DNA of 64,000 nucleotides from Streptomyces roseirectus (GCF_014489635.1 NZ_CP060828.1:4998001-5062000), one strand, 5' to 3'. Shown: positions 45,030 through 54,675, counted from the first letter of the stretch. Translations and numbers: made by a program. Notes: a model not told the origin generated them from the sequence alone.

Positions 45030-45478
45030 GTGCTTGTCTTCCTTATTTCGGTGATCAACTCGGCCGATGCCTCGACCGAAAGCGCGGCGGACGTCAGCCG
45101 CTGCCAGGCATCTCGGTAAGTCGCGACCTTGTCACGCTCTTCGACGTACAGGGCCGAGGTCAGTGCCTCTGTGTGCACGACGTCGAGGTCCGCGTGCTGG
45201 AATCCCAGGAGGGAGAAGGTGCCTGTCTGGCCGACGTGCGGTGGGGCGTCGGACCGCAGCACCTGGATGTTCACGTTGGCGCGCTTACCCATAGCCAGCA
45301 GGCGCCAGAGTTGCTCATCCATCACACCTGGCGTCTCCGACGTCGAACGGAGCGCGTGCTCAGCGATGATCGCCCAGAGAACGAGCGGTTCCTCGCGAGT
45401 GAGCACCGCCTGACGAGCGAGGCGTACCTCGACCAGAGCGTCCACCCGTGCTTCGAAGGCTTCGGACATCGCGGTCAC
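45026..45478 (-). pseudogene. Truncated Scr1-type XRE regulator (DUF5753 half only)
   Basis: About 150 codons encode SEAFEARVDALVEVRLARQAVLTREEPLVLWAIIAEHALRS and VEERDKVATYRDAWQRLTSAALSVEAS, the C-terminal DUF5753 domain. The N-terminal helix-turn-helix and about half of the usual roughly 285 residues are missing. Upstream of 45478 is only Pro-rich non-coding sequence, ending at the MFS gene. A start at GTG 45478 or ATG 45469 is possible. The 5' end was probably lost in a rearrangement at the edge of the R-M island. Confidence 0.7.
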
Positions 45479-45597
45479 GCGGACGGCCAAGCCCACGCAC
45501 CCAGCCAAACCTACGCACACGACCAACCCCCCGCACAGCCCCGGACGGCCCCCGCCAGCGGACCGAGTCATCGCCGCCCCGGCCCCCGGCCACCCCC

Positions 45598-46842
45598 CTA
45601 CCGCCGCCGCACCGCCGTCACCCCCCACCCCACCCCCAACCAAACCCCCGCCACCCCGATGACCCCGCCCCACCCGAACGCCCCGTACGCGACTCCCGCC
45701 AACGCGGAGGCAGTTGCCCCGCCCGCGAACCCGGCGACGACGTACGCGCTGTTGGCCACGGACGGTGAGGACGTCGTCGTCAACGCCAGTGTCTGGTTGG
45801 CGACATGGGAGGCGACCAGGGCGGCGTGGATCAGGACGGCCGCCACGAACAGCGAGGGCAGCGCCCAACCACCCCACCAGAACAGGGGAATCGAGACGGC
45901 GGCCACCGAGTAGGCGCCCCGCACGACATGCGCCGCCCCGAACCGGTCGACCAGCCCGCCGGCCAGCGGTGCGACGACGCTCGCGGCGAGTCCGAAGAGC
46001 CCGAACAGCCCGGCCGTGGCGGTGGACATCCCGTACCCGGCGTCGGACCCGCTGCCCTCAACTCCCGTCAGCAGCAAGGCGAGTGACGTCCACAGGGCGG
46101 ACCAGGCGCCGTACATCCCGGCCTGCCGCACGCACGCCCGCCACAGCTCGGGCGACCGCCGCACGAGCGAGGGCATCGACAGCAGCCCGGCGAACAGGGA
46201 ACTCCGCGAGGGCCGTTCCCGGGGCAACGCCCAGGCGGTCACCAGCCCCAGCCCGGCCGTCAGAGCGGCGGCGCCCGCGAACACCCAGCGCCACCCGAAC
46301 GCCTCCCCGGCGAGCCCGCCGACCACCCGCGCGGCCACGATCCCCGTGAACAACCCGGCGATGACGGCGGCCACATGCCGGGCCCGCCGCTCGACAGGCG
46401 CCCGCGAGGCGACGAACGGCACGAGCAACTGCGGGACGACGGTGGCGGCGGAGGCGAGGAACACGGCACCGGCGAGCACCCCCGCGCTCCCGGCGAGAGC
46501 GCCCCCGACCAGCGCCACGGCCGTCACGACCGCCAACACCCCCACGATCCGCCGCCGGTTGACCCGGTCCCCCAACGGCGCGAAGAACAACAGCCCCGCC
46601 GCGTACCCGAATTGAGCGACGGACGCGATCCAGGCGACCGAGGACGCGTCGGTACCGAAGTCCCGCGCGATCAGCGGGAGCAGCGGCGCCGCGAGATAGA
46701 TGTTCGCGGCGGTGACGGCCGTGCAGAGGGCGATCAGCGGCAGCAGGAGCCGCGAGCCGGGAGGAGACACCGGCTCCCCGGCGGCACCGCGGACCCCGCC
46801 CCGCCCCCGCCCCCGCGCCGACACCGGCGACCCGACAGACAT
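45598..46842 (-). CDS. MFS transporter
   Basis: A 414-residue membrane protein, start at the ATG 46842 with ggagggg upstream. Twelve hydrophobic helices; the loop 2-3 motif GDRVNRRRIVG is the major-facilitator motif A. It likely exports a small toxic molecule. Divergent from a TetR regulator with operator palindromes between them, so it is probably induced by its substrate. Confidence 0.9.
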   Translation of the reverse strand: MSVGSPVSARGRGRGGVRGAAGEPVSPPGSRLLLPLIALCTAVTAANIYLAAPLLPLIARDFGTDASSVAWIASVAQFGYAAGLLFFAPLGDRVNRRRIVGVLAVVTAVALVGGALAGSAGVLAGAVFLASAATVVPQLLVPFVASRAPVERRARHVAAVIAGLFTGIVAARVVGGLAGEAFGWRWVFAGAAALTAGLGLVTAWALPRERPSRSSLFAGLLSMPSLVRRSPELWRACVRQAGMYGAWSALWTSLALLLTGVEGSGSDAGYGMSTATAGLFGLFGLAASVVAPLAGGLVDRFGAAHVVRGAYSVAAVSIPLFWWGGWALPSLFVAAVLIHAALVASHVANQTLALTTTSSPSVANSAYVVAGFAGGATASALAGVAYGAFGWGGVIGVAGVWLGVGWGVTAVRRR

Positions 46843-46878
46843 GGCCCCTCCAAAAACGTCCAAGGACATTCCCGAACC

Positions 46879-46961
46879 AGCAACCAACCAGTTGGTTGCT
46901 CACGCGGACAGCTCAACAGTCTGGAAGCCCCCCGCATTCCCTGTCAACCAACCAGTTGGTT
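46879..46961. promoter_or_regulatory. Two TetR-type operator palindromes between MFS and TetR genes
   Basis: Both contain AACCAAC-CA-GTTGGTT. The first (46879-46900) is a perfect 10-2-10 palindrome; the second (46946-46961) is 7-2-7. Their centres are 64 bp apart, one near each start codon, which is the usual layout for a TetR repressor controlling itself and a divergent transporter. Confidence 0.8.
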
Positions 46962-46995
46962 ACGGTTGCGCGACCGCCCCCGCTACCCTGCCCCC

Positions 46996-47574
46996 ATGGC
47001 AGTGAGAGACCCCGAAGCCACCAAGGCACGCATCTTCGACGCGGCCGTCGCCGAGTTCGCCCGGCACGGCATCGCCGGTGCCCGCATCGACCGCATCGCG
47101 GCCGAGGCGAAGGCCAACAAGCAGCTCATCTACGTCTACTACGGCAACAAGGCGGAGCTGTTCTCGCAGGTCCTGGGCCGCAGGATGGTCGACCTCGCCG
47201 CCGCCGTCCCCGTCGACCCGGACGACATCGAGGGCTGGATCGACCGCCTCATGGACTACCACGCCGCCCACCCCGACCTCCTGCGCCTCCTCTACTGGGA
47301 GGGCATCGAGTACGGCACCGGCGACCTCCCCGACGAGGACGCCCGCCGCGAGCACTACGTCCACAAGATCGAGGCGATGCGCGACGGCCAGGCACGCGGC
47401 GTCGTCACCGACGCGATCCCCGCCGGCGACCTCCTCTTCCTCCTCATCGCCCTCGCCAACTGGATGACCGTCGTCCCCCAGATGAGCCGCGTCATGACCG
47501 GCGCGGAGGACGAGGACCGCGAGCGACTGCGCGCGTCGATCAAGGAGGCGGCCCGGCGACTGGTGGCGGTCTGA
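46996..47574 (+). CDS. TetR-family transcriptional repressor
   Basis: A 192-residue protein. The N-terminal HTH (residues about 8-55) reads ATKARIFDAAVAEFARHGIAGARIDRIAAEAKANKQLIYVYYGNKAELF. The C-terminal ligand domain includes a TetR_C-type LLRLLYWEGIEYG segment. It most likely represses the divergent MFS gene through the two palindromes. Confidence 0.92.
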   Translation: MAVRDPEATKARIFDAAVAEFARHGIAGARIDRIAAEAKANKQLIYVYYGNKAELFSQVLGRRMVDLAAAVPVDPDDIEGWIDRLMDYHAAHPDLLRLLYWEGIEYGTGDLPDEDARREHYVHKIEAMRDGQARGVVTDAIPAGDLLFLLIALANWMTVVPQMSRVMTGAEDEDRERLRASIKEAARRLVAV

Positions 47575-47620
47575 CCGACGCGGACGTCGAACAGGGGCCC
47601 CAACTCGGGCCGTACCGAAC

Positions 47621-50600
47621 CTAGTTCGTCCCGATCCGGGCCAGCAGATCCACGATCCGCGACTGCACCTCACCACTCGTCGACCGCTCCGCGAGGAACA
47701 GCACCGTCTCCCCCGACGCCAGCCTCGGCAGGTCCGGCTGCTCCACGGCCGCCGTGTAGACGACCAGCGGCGTCCGGTTGAGCTGCCCGTTCGCGCGCAG
47801 CCAGTCGAGGATGCCCGCCTGACGCCGGTCGACCTGCATGAGGTCCATCACGACGAGGTTCGGCCGGAACTGGCCGGCCAGCATCACCGCGTCCGCGTCG
47901 CTCGCCGCCCGCGCGACCTGCATCCCGCGCCGCTCCAGCGTCGCCGTCAGCGCGAGCGCGATCTCCGCGTGCTCCTCGATCAGCAGGACGCGCGGCGGGT
48001 GCTGCTCGCTGTCGCGCGGCGCGAGCGCCTTCAGCAGGACGGCCGGGTCGGCGCCGTACGCCGCCTCCCGCGTCGCCTGCCCCAGACCCGCCGTGACCAG
48101 CACCGGGACCTCCGCCGCGACCGCCGCCGTGCGCAGCGACTGCAACGCCGTGCGCGTGATCGGGCCCGTCAGCGGGTCGACGAACAGCGCCGCCGGGAAC
48201 GCGGCGATCTGGGCGTCCACCTCCTCGCGGGAGTTGACGATCACCGGGCGGTAGCCGCGGTCGCTGAGCGCCTGCTGCGTCGTGACGTCCGGGGCGGGCC
48301 ACACGAGCAGCCTCCGCGGGTTGTCCAGCGGCTCCGGGGGCAGCTCGTCGTCCATCGGCTGCGGGCGCGGAGTATCCGCGACCTCGATCGCCCCGCCCGG
48401 ACCATCCAACGGTTCCGGGCCCTCCGCCGCGTTCGAGTCGGGGGCGCCTATGGCGTACGAACGCCCTGCGCCCTCCGTCCCCGGCGCGAGGCGGGTCTGG
48501 CCGGCCATCGACGGGTGCGGCAACTGTTGCGCCGGGAGGATGGGCTGCTCGGCGGGGGGATGCGGACGGGCCTCCGGGCCCGGCGGTGTACCCAGCTTGC
48601 GGCGCCTGCCGCCGCTGGGGGTGCCGCCGGGTGGGGTGGCCGTCTGCGGCGGTTGCTGCGCCTGGACTGCCTGCGCCGCCTGGGCCGCCTGCCGGGTGAA
48701 GGGGACGCCCTGGCCGAGGGTGCGGACGCTGATGGCGCGGCCCTGGGTGGAGTTGGGGTCCGCTTCTGCGGGGAGCGGTTGGGGTTGGGGCTGGGGGGCG
48801 GGGGCTTCCGCGGGGAGGGGTTGGGAGGGGAGGGGGATGTGGCCGGTTTGGGGGGAGGGCGTTACGCCGGGTGCGGTGGGGTTGGCGGTGGCGTGAGGGG
48901 GGACCGTGACGCCGGGTGCTGTGGAACCTGGGGTGGCGTGAGGCGGGGCCGTGACGCCGGGGGCGGCTTGGCCGGGGATCGCTGCTGTGCCGGGGGGCGT
49001 GACGCCGGGTGCTGTGGAACCTGGGGTGGCGTGAGGCGGGGGCATGACGCCGGGGGCGGCTTGGCCGGGGACTGTGACGCCGGGGGCTGCTGAACCGGGG
49101 GTCGCTGGAGCCGGGGCTGCGACGCCGGGGGCCGCTTGGCCGGGGATCGCTGGAGCCGGGGCCGCGACGCCGGGGACTGCTTGGCCGGGGATCGCTGCTG
49201 TGCCGGGGGGCGTGACGCCGGGTGCTGTGGAACCTGGGGTGGCGTGAGGCGGGGCCGTGACGCCGGGGGCGGCTTGGCCGGGGACTGTGACGCCGGGGAC
49301 TGCGACGCCGGGGGGCGTTGGAGCCGGGGCCGCGACGCCGGGGGCCGCTTGGCCGGGGATCGCTGCCGCGCCGGGGGCCGGGACGCCGGGGGACTGGGAC
49401 GGGAGTTGGAGCGCGGGCTGGGGTTGGGGCTGGGCCGGGGGCATGACGTCGGCGGTCTCGGCCGGTTCCGGCTCCTGCGGTACCGCGACGGCCCGGCGAC
49501 GCCGTCCCGTCGGCGCGCTCGCCGGGTGCGGCTGCGGCGGGGTGTGGTCGTCGGCCTGGTCGTGGGGGACGGCGTCATGCCGTCCGGCGTGTTCGGCGGG
49601 CGACTCGGGACCACCCTGCGGCGGAACGGGCACCTGAGCGGGCAACTGCCCCGCAGCCTGACCAGCCACAACCCCCTGCTGCCCCGGCACACCCTGCCCC
49701 GGAACCCCGGGCTGGCCCACACCCTGCTGAGCCACCCCCTGCGGAGGCACGGCAACCCCCTGAGGCGGCACGGCCCCCTGCGGAACCTGCGCGACCTGCG
49801 GCGGAACAACCCCCTGCACCGGCACGACACCCTGAGCCGGCACAACCCCCGGCACCGCACCCTCCTCCGCAACAACCCCCTGCCCAGGCAAGGCACCCGG
49901 CACGGAACCAGCCCCCTGCCCCGGAACGCCCCCTTGGCCCGGAGCAACCCCCGACACGGGACCAACGCCCTGGCCCGGAACGCCCCCTTGGCCCGAAGCA
50001 ACCCCCGACACGGGGCCAACGCCCTGCCCCGGAACGCCCCCTTGGCCCGAAGCAACCCCCGACACGGGGCCAACACCTTGCACCGGGACAACCCCCTGTG
50101 CCGGAGCAACACCCTGCACCGGACCACCCCCCGGCACCCCAACAGCCCCTTCCGCTCCCCCGACCCCTACCTCTTCCCCCCGGTCCGCCTCGGCCGGCGG
50201 CAGCGCGAACACAGCCCGAGGCCCCGCCTCTTGAGCCGCCGCCCGCTCCCCCGCAGCAGCCAGCGCGCGACGCCGACGCCCGGTCGGCTGCCCCTGCTCG
50301 TCCTCCGTCACTTCGCCCGCCCCCGGCGTCGAGGGCAGCGCCGGCGGCAACGCGTTCTGCTCGGACGCCCCGACGGCCACCCCACCGGGCGGCACCGGCA
50401 CACCCTGCGGAGGCACGGCGGCCCCCAACCCAGCCCCGACCGCAGCAGTCCCGGCAGCATGCTCGGCGGCGGTCACGACGGCACCCTCGGCGACCTCGTC
50501 CCCACCCCGCGCACGCCGGCGTCCGGACCCGGCGTCGGCCTCGACAGCGACGTCCTCCTCGGCGGCGGGCCCACGCCGACGCCGACGCCCGGTCGGCGGC

Positions 50601-52438
50601 ACACCACCGGCCGACGGCACACCGCTAGCCGGCGGCACGCCGACCTCACCCTCGTCGCCGTCGAGAAACGCGTCGACAGAACTCCGCCGCCCCCGCCGCC
50701 GTCCGCTCACCTCGGCGGCGTCCTCCTCGGCCGACGGCGTCTCGACGAGCGCGATGCCCTGCCCCGGCACCGCCCCGGCGCCACCCCCGAGCGGCACTTC
50801 GAGGACGTACGCGCTCCCGCTCATCCCCGGCACCTCGACGGTCTGCAACACCCCGCCGTGCGCCCGCACGATCCCCCGGACGATCGGCTCGTGCACGGGA
50901 TCACCGCCCCCGTAGGGCCCGCGGACCTCGATCCGGACGACCTCCCCGCGCTGCGCGGCGGCCACGACGACCGTGTTGTCCATGTACCCGCCGGCCGACA
51001 CCGGCGCGTTGCCGGTCGCGTCGACCCCGGCGACGTCCGCGACGAGGTGCGCCAGCGCCGTCGCGAGCAGCCGCGCGTCCACCTCGGCCTCGATCGGCGG
51101 CGCGTGCACCGCGAACTGCACGCGCCCCGGCCCGATCAGCTCGACGGCCCCGTCGACCCCGGCCGCGACGACCGCGTCCAGCATCACCTTCGTCCGGCTG
51201 ACCCGCGCCTCACCGGTGTCGAGGAGCTGGTAGTTCAGGACGTTGTCGATGAGCGTCGTGATCCGCGAGTACCCGGCGGAGAGGTGGTGCAGCACCTGGT
51301 TGGCCTCGGGCCACAGCTGCCCGGCGTCGTCGGCGGCGAGCGTCGACAGCTCGCGGCGCAGCTCGTCGAGGGGCCCGCGCAGGGAACGTCCGAGGAGGGT
51401 CAGCAACTGCTCGTGCCGACCGGCCAGCGCCTCGTAGCGGTCCTTCTCGCGCTCGCCGAGCGCCGCGTACCGGTCCTCACCGGCCGCGATCTCCTCCGCG
51501 TGCCGCTCGGTCAGCTCCTCGATCTCGGTGACGTGCCGCTGGCGCAGCGCGGTCAGGTCGGAGGCGTGCTCCTCGGCGAGGCGTTCCAGCTCCGCCGTGT
51601 GCTCGGCCTCGACCGTCTCCTTGTCCTTGGCGAGCGCGTCGTAGGGCCGCCGGTCGGTGAACGTCATCACCGCGCCGACCAGCTGATCACCGTCCCGCAC
51701 GGGCGCGGTCGTCAGATCGACGGAGACCTTGTCCCCGTTCTTCGCGAACAGCACCTGCCCGCGGACGCGGTGCTTGCGGCCGGAGCGCAGCGTGTCGGCC
51801 AGCGGTGACTCGTCGTACGGGAACGGCGAGCCGTCCGCCCGCGAGTGCAGCACGAGCGTGTGCAGCTCCTTGCCGCCCAGGTCGCTCGCCCGGTACCCCA
51901 GGATCTGCGCGGCGGCCGGGTTGACGAGCACGATCCGCCCGTCCGTGTCCGTGCCCACGACCCCCTCGGACGCCGCCCGCAGGATCATCTCCGTCTGCCG
52001 CTGCGACCGGGCCAGCTCCGCCTCGGTGTCCACGGTGCCGGACAGATCGCGTACGACGAGCATCAGCAGTTCGTCGGGCGCGTAGCCGTATCCGTCGTAC
52101 GCCTGCTGGCCGTTCTCCAGGTTCGCGCTCGTGACCTCGACGGGGAACTCGACGCCGTCCGTCCGGCGGGCGGTCATCCGGGCCGGCTTGGTCCGGCCCC
52201 TCGGGTCGATGTGATCGGGCCTGCGCATCGACCCCGGGATCAGCTTGGAGTCGAACTCCGGCAACAGGTCGAGCAGCCCGCGCCCCACCAACGCGGTCCC
52301 CGGCGCCTCGAACGCCTCCAACGCGATCGTGTTCGCGTTGACGACCGTTCCGTTCGCGTTGACCAGCACCAACGCGTCCGGCAGGGCGTCCAGTATCGCC
52401 GCGAGGCGAGCAGCGCCTCGGGATGGCCTGCTGCTCAC
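47621..52438 (-). CDS. Giant PAS / degenerate histidine-kinase / receiver protein with repetitive linker
   Basis: About 1605 residues; GTG at 52438 has gggagga upstream. PAS1 about 10-105 ([24 protein letters not shown]), PAS2 about 155-270 ([25 protein letters not shown]), coiled coil about 275-350, then a HisKA-like segment whose phosphoacceptor position reads [11 protein letters not shown] with no His, and a HATPase-like fold lacking the N-box Asn and the GxG loop. Residues about 560-1370 are Pro/Gly/Gln/Ala-rich repeats with scattered GRRRR motifs. Two receiver-like domains end the protein; the second has the acceptor Asp in [11 protein letters not shown]. Probably a scaffold or pseudokinase rather than an active kinase. 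Confidence 0.82.
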   Translation of the reverse strand: MSSRPSRGAARLAAILDALPDALVLVNANGTVVNANTIALEAFEAPGTALVGRGLLDLLPEFDSKLIPGSMRRPDHIDPRGRTKPARMTARRTDGVEFPVEVTSANLENGQQAYDGYGYAPDELLMLVVRDLSGTVDTEAELARSQRQTEMILRAASEGVVGTDTDGRIVLVNPAAAQILGYRASDLGGKELHTLVLHSRADGSPFPYDESPLADTLRSGRKHRVRGQVLFAKNGDKVSVDLTTAPVRDGDQLVGAVMTFTDRRPYDALAKDKETVEAEHTAELERLAEEHASDLTALRQRHVTEIEELTERHAEEIAAGEDRYAALGEREKDRYEALAGRHEQLLTLLGRSLRGPLDELRRELSTLAADDAGQLWPEANQVLHHLSAGYSRITTLIDNVLNYQLLDTGEARVSRTKVMLDAVVAAGVDGAVELIGPGRVQFAVHAPPIEAEVDARLLATALAHLVADVAGVDATGNAPVSAGGYMDNTVVVAAAQRGEVVRIEVRGPYGGGDPVHEPIVRGIVRAHGGVLQTVEVPGMSGSAYVLEVPLGGGAGAVPGQGIALVETPSAEEDAAEVSGRRRGRRSSVDAFLDGDEGEVGVPPASGVPSAGGVPPTGRRRRRGPAAEEDVAVEADAGSGRRRARGGDEVAEGAVVTAAEHAAGTAAVGAGLGAAVPPQGVPVPPGGVAVGASEQNALPPALPSTPGAGEVTEDEQGQPTGRRRRALAAAGERAAAQEAGPRAVFALPPAEADRGEEVGVGGAEGAVGVPGGGPVQGVAPAQGVVPVQGVGPVSGVASGQGGVPGQGVGPVSGVASGQGGVPGQGVGPVSGVAPGQGGVPGQGAGSVPGALPGQGVVAEEGAVPGVVPAQGVVPVQGVVPPQVAQVPQGAVPPQGVAVPPQGVAQQGVGQPGVPGQGVPGQQGVVAGQAAGQLPAQVPVPPQGGPESPAEHAGRHDAVPHDQADDHTPPQPHPASAPTGRRRRAVAVPQEPEPAETADVMPPAQPQPQPALQLPSQSPGVPAPGAAAIPGQAAPGVAAPAPTPPGVAVPGVTVPGQAAPGVTAPPHATPGSTAPGVTPPGTAAIPGQAVPGVAAPAPAIPGQAAPGVAAPAPATPGSAAPGVTVPGQAAPGVMPPPHATPGSTAPGVTPPGTAAIPGQAAPGVTAPPHATPGSTAPGVTVPPHATANPTAPGVTPSPQTGHIPLPSQPLPAEAPAPQPQPQPLPAEADPNSTQGRAISVRTLGQGVPFTRQAAQAAQAVQAQQPPQTATPPGGTPSGGRRRKLGTPPGPEARPHPPAEQPILPAQQLPHPSMAGQTRLAPGTEGAGRSYAIGAPDSNAAEGPEPLDGPGGAIEVADTPRPQPMDDELPPEPLDNPRRLLVWPAPDVTTQQALSDRGYRPVIVNSREEVDAQIAAFPAALFVDPLTGPITRTALQSLRTAAVAAEVPVLVTAGLGQATREAAYGADPAVLLKALAPRDSEQHPPRVLLIEEHAEIALALTATLERRGMQVARAASDADAVMLAGQFRPNLVVMDLMQVDRRQAGILDWLRANGQLNRTPLVVYTAAVEQPDLPRLASGETVLFLAERSTSGEVQSRIVDLLARIGTN
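48967..49298. repeat. 213-bp-spaced in-frame direct repeat
   Basis: About 118 bp starting cttggccggggatcgctgctg at 48967 recurs at 49180 with few differences, an offset of 213 bp (71 codons). It encodes [22 protein letters not shown] sequence in the linker of the large PAS protein; many shorter related blocks surround it (48885-49400). Confidence 0.85.
49923..50084. repeat. 54-bp tandem repeat, three copies
   Basis: Units beginning ggaacgccccc at 49923, 49977 and 50031 encode an 18-residue unit [18 protein letters not shown]. In frame within the linker of the large PAS protein. Confidence 0.9.
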
Positions 52439-52801
52439 GAGACGCTTCCTCCCTGTCACCGCACCTTGCCGACCGCTCGGGCCATCTTGCCAACCGGCCC
52501 GCGGGGTGTCACGCGAGGGAGTCTAAGGGCTGGGGTCTGCCCCAGGGCCCCGGATGAGAGCCACCTCGCACGAACCCCCTCCCCTCCCGAACACCCGCGC
52601 GAACCAGGGGTTGCGGGACCTTTACGAGGGTGGAGATTCTGTCGGGAGAGGTGTGCGGAAGCCCGCCCTCCCCGCTCCGTCCCGGATACGCCTTTGCCCC
52701 GCCCCCCGGCTCCCTAGTACGGTGGACACCGATTGGTGACACAGCACTCACCTGTGTCATCATCTGCACGCACCACTCGCACCCACGTGAGCGGTTGTGC
52801 T
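52439..52801. other. Intergenic region upstream of tRNA-Ser(GCU)
   Basis: No protein gene recognised. Contains the start region of the large PAS gene and, near 52715-52725, ctagtacggt, a plausible -10 region for the tRNA cluster. Confidence 0.4.
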
Positions 52802-52892
52802 GGAGGCGTCGCCTAGTCCGGTCTATGGCGCCGCACTGCTAATGCGGTTTGGGCCTTAAAGCCCATCGAGGGTTCAAATCCCTCCGCCTCCG
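52802..52892 (+). tRNA. tRNA-Ser(GCU)
   Basis: Class II tRNA. Acceptor GGAGGCG/CGCCTCC, anticodon stem CCGCA/TGCGG with loop CTGCTAA (anticodon GCT), T-arm GAGGGTTCAAATCCCTC, discriminator G. No encoded CCA. Confidence 0.95.
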
Positions 52893-52900
52893 CCCCACCC

Positions 52901-52929
52901 GAAGCCCCGGTCCTCCCGACCGGGGCTTC
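52901..52929 (+). terminator. Terminator after tRNA-Ser(GCU)
   Basis: Perfect 12-bp stem GAAGCCCCGGTC / GACCGGGGCTTC with loop CTCCC. Confidence 0.8.
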
Positions 52930-52967
52930 GCCGTTCCCCCAGCTCACAAGGGGTACGCCCAACGGAT

Positions 52968-52996
52968 TTCACATGACGCCGCCAGTCATGTAATGT
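52968..52996 (+). promoter_or_regulatory. Promoter of tRNA-Arg(ACG)
   Basis: TTCACA (52968-52973), 17-bp spacer, TAATGT (52991-52996): a good vegetative-type promoter about 65 nt upstream of the tRNA. Confidence 0.65.
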
Positions 52997-53061
52997 TCTT
53001 CCTGTCGCCGGGAACGAGCCGAAAGGGCCCGAACCGGAGACACCGAGAAACAACAAAACAA

Positions 53062-53134
53062 GCACTCGTAGCTTAACGGATAGAGCATCTGACTACGGAT
53101 CAGAAGGTTGCAGGTTCGAATCCTGCCGAGTGCA
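53062..53134 (+). tRNA. tRNA-Arg(ACG), integration target of the island
   Basis: 73-nt cloverleaf: acceptor GCACTCG/CGAGTGC, anticodon stem TCTGA/TCAGA with loop CTACGGA (anticodon ACG), T-arm GCAGGTTCGAATCCTGC. From the anticodon loop to 3 nt past the tRNA end it is duplicated at 62499-62543, so the island inserted into this tRNA while preserving it. Confidence 0.95.
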
Positions 53135-53137
53135 CAG
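53093..53137 (+). other. attL: left 45-bp direct repeat of the island
   Basis: The 45 bp from the anticodon loop through the discriminator of tRNA-Arg plus CAG. Identical at every position to 62499-62543. This is the classic attachment-site footprint of a tyrosine-integrase element in a tRNA 3' end. Confidence 0.9.
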
Positions 53138-53140
53138 CAG

Positions 53141-53178
53141 GCCAGGGGCCCTCAGGAGAAATCCTGAGGGCCCCTGGC
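53141..53178 (+). terminator. Terminator after tRNA-Arg at the left end
   Basis: Perfect 17-bp stem GCCAGGGGCCCTCAGGA with its complement, loop GAAA. The right att copy is followed by a different hairpin of the same build. Confidence 0.85.
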
Positions 53179-53225
53179 GTATGTCATGACGGCAGTGTTT
53201 GACGGCACCCGCCTTCGGAAGTTGA

Positions 53226-53477
53226 TCAGACGGCTACGAGGACGCCGACCGTGCCGTCGTCATCATCCGGCCCGTTGCTGTCACCCCTCAGCATGTCCCT
53301 GACGCGGTCGAAGGCGGAGCGCTGGGAGTCCAGCCGCACGAACTGTCCATCCGTCAGGCGGTGCTGGACGCAGCGCTCAGGCTGCAATGTGGCTGAGACC
53401 GTGACGGATTGGGAAGCGTGGCTGGGGCCGGTGGGTGGTTGCTGGAGACGCACGTGGCAGGTGCTTGTTCGGCGCAC
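53226..53477 (-). CDS. Doubtful short ORF at the left edge of the island
   Basis: An 83-codon frame ending RLDSQRSAFDRVRDMLRGDSNGPDDDDGTVGVLVAV. No signature and no clear ribosome-binding site. It could be a remnant of a larger gene in the 53179-53555 gap, which otherwise holds nothing recognisable; no integrase motif was seen. Confidence 0.25.
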   Translation of the reverse strand: MRRTSTCHVRLQQPPTGPSHASQSVTVSATLQPERCVQHRLTDGQFVRLDSQRSAFDRVRDMLRGDSNGPDDDDGTVGVLVAV

Positions 53478-53555
53478 GCCGTCGTGGCTGATTTTCTATG
53501 GCTGAGGTCGCCAAAACACGGGTCAGCCGACCAGTGAAGGCGGCGCGGCCTGGAG

Positions 53556-54422
53556 TTATACCGATGTGGTGTGGGTGAAGCCGAGGGAGGAGAGTCCTTC
53601 GGCCCGGCACAGGCGGTCGGAAGGGCCGTCGACCTCGGTCTGGAGGAGTTGGTAGGCGGCGCCGTGGCTCTGGCCCCAGTACATGGCGGCCTGCCACAGG
53701 ACGCGTCCGAGTCCCTGCCCCCGGATTGCGGGGAGGACGGCGAAGTACTGGGGGAGGAGCTGGGGACGTCCGATGGCGTCGGGCTGGATCTCCATGGGGC
53801 CGATCGCGCCCACGATGCGGTCGTCGACGGCGGCGGTGAGGACTGGGCCGCACCGGCCGGCCTGCATCCGGGCGTGGAGGAAGGCCAGGCCGTCGGCGGC
53901 CATTTCTTCGGCGAACGGCGCGAAGGTCTTCTGCACGGAGGCGGGCCAGGTGGTGACGGGGTGGACCGGACTGTCCGGGGCGGGGCAGGGGGTGTCGGTG
54001 AAGTCCTTCAGCTGAATACGGGTGCCGCGCGGGTGCGTGGTGTCGGAGCCGAGGGGTCGTACGACCCGGGCGCCTGCCGCGTCGTGTACGGAGGCGAGCT
54101 TGGCGGCCAGCTCGGCGGCCTCCTCCACGACGCTGCCGTGGAGCCCGTAGGCGAAGACCTTCACGGTGCCGCGTCCGCGCCGGGTCAGGGTGGGAACGAG
54201 GGTGCGTCCGGGCTGGTGGACGACGTCCTCGCGGAGGACTTTCTCGTCCTTCTCACCGCCCCAACGCCGGTCCTTGTCGTAGGGCAGGAAGTCCCCAGTG
54301 CCGGCCGCTCGCAGGGTGTCCTCGAAGAGGCCGACGGCCAGGGCATCGGGGTGGACAGGACCAAGAGTCGGCACGATTGGCGCGGTCAGTTGGGGTCGAA
54401 GCCACTCCCAGCGGAAGAACAT
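53556..54422 (-). CDS. GNAT-family acyltransferase associated with a radical-SAM peptide operon
   Basis: 288 residues if started at MFFRWEWLRPQLTAP (54422, aggg box); a longer version from GTG 54530 would overlap the precursor gene. The N-terminal roughly 170 residues are unassigned. The C-terminal domain has the acetyl-CoA loop LPQYFAVLPAIRGQGLGRVLWQAAMYWGQSHGA and an end block LQTEVDGPSDRLCRAEGLSSLGF. It probably acylates the processed peptide or a maturation partner. Separated from the precursor by a structured RNA hairpin. Confidence 0.78.
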   Translation of the reverse strand: MFFRWEWLRPQLTAPIVPTLGPVHPDALAVGLFEDTLRAAGTGDFLPYDKDRRWGGEKDEKVLREDVVHQPGRTLVPTLTRRGRGTVKVFAYGLHGSVVEEAAELAAKLASVHDAAGARVVRPLGSDTTHPRGTRIQLKDFTDTPCPAPDSPVHPVTTWPASVQKTFAPFAEEMAADGLAFLHARMQAGRCGPVLTAAVDDRIVGAIGPMEIQPDAIGRPQLLPQYFAVLPAIRGQGLGRVLWQAAMYWGQSHGAAYQLLQTEVDGPSDRLCRAEGLSSLGFTHTTSV

Positions 54423-54443
54423 GAGCGGCACCCTAGCGGTGAG

Positions 54444-54500
54444 CCGGTCAGGGCTCAGGCCCCGACGCGAGTACGCCGGGGCCTGAACGGAGTTGACCGG
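54444..54500 (-). promoter_or_regulatory. Nested hairpin between precursor and GNAT gene (possible attenuator)
   Basis: Outer arms CCGGTCA / TGACCGG (54444-54450, 54494-54500) flank inner arms TCAGGCCCCG / CGGGGCCTGA (54455-54464, 54477-54486). It begins 11 nt after the precursor stop in transcription order. This position suits a partial terminator or RNA stabiliser raising precursor over enzyme levels. Confidence 0.6.
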
Positions 54501-54510
54501 ATCATGTCGG

Positions 54511-54675
54511 TCAGTGGGGGTTGTCGTCACCGGCGTCGCAGGAGCACTCCGCGCTCTCCACGATCACGTCGAGGTCCTGGACGGCGGTGATCGACGCGGT
54601 CGCGACGGGCGGGGCCGCGCGGCGAGCCGAGGCCGGCGGGCCGGACAGGATGGTCACTGGTACGGGCGGGGTCAT
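54511..54675 (-). CDS. Candidate RiPP precursor peptide
   Basis: 54 residues, ATG overlapping the radical-SAM stop (ATGA) with AAGGAG eight bases upstream. The N-terminal part (MTPPVPVTILSGPP, then Ala/Arg/Pro) looks like a leader. The C-terminal part reads VQDLDVIVESAECSCDAGDDNPH, with a Cys-Ser-Cys pair near the end. The DLDV...ES...C.C pattern resembles FxLD-type peptides, though the Phe is absent. Its size, translational coupling to a SPASM-like radical SAM enzyme and acidic Cys-rich core suggest thioether or other radical-made crosslinks. No database check was possible. Confidence 0.7.
   Translation of the reverse strand: MTPPVPVTILSGPPASARRAAPPVATASITAVQDLDVIVESAECSCDAGDDNPH

Noticed and set aside
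49136..51808. 890-codon plus-strand ORF opposite the PAS/receiver gene
   Set aside because: Arg/Pro/His-rich translation with no domain; arises because GC-rich coding DNA rarely has stops on the opposite strand.
53179..53555. Integrase remnant
   Set aside because: All frames checked by eye; no Arg...His-x-x-Arg...Tyr pattern of tyrosine recombinases.
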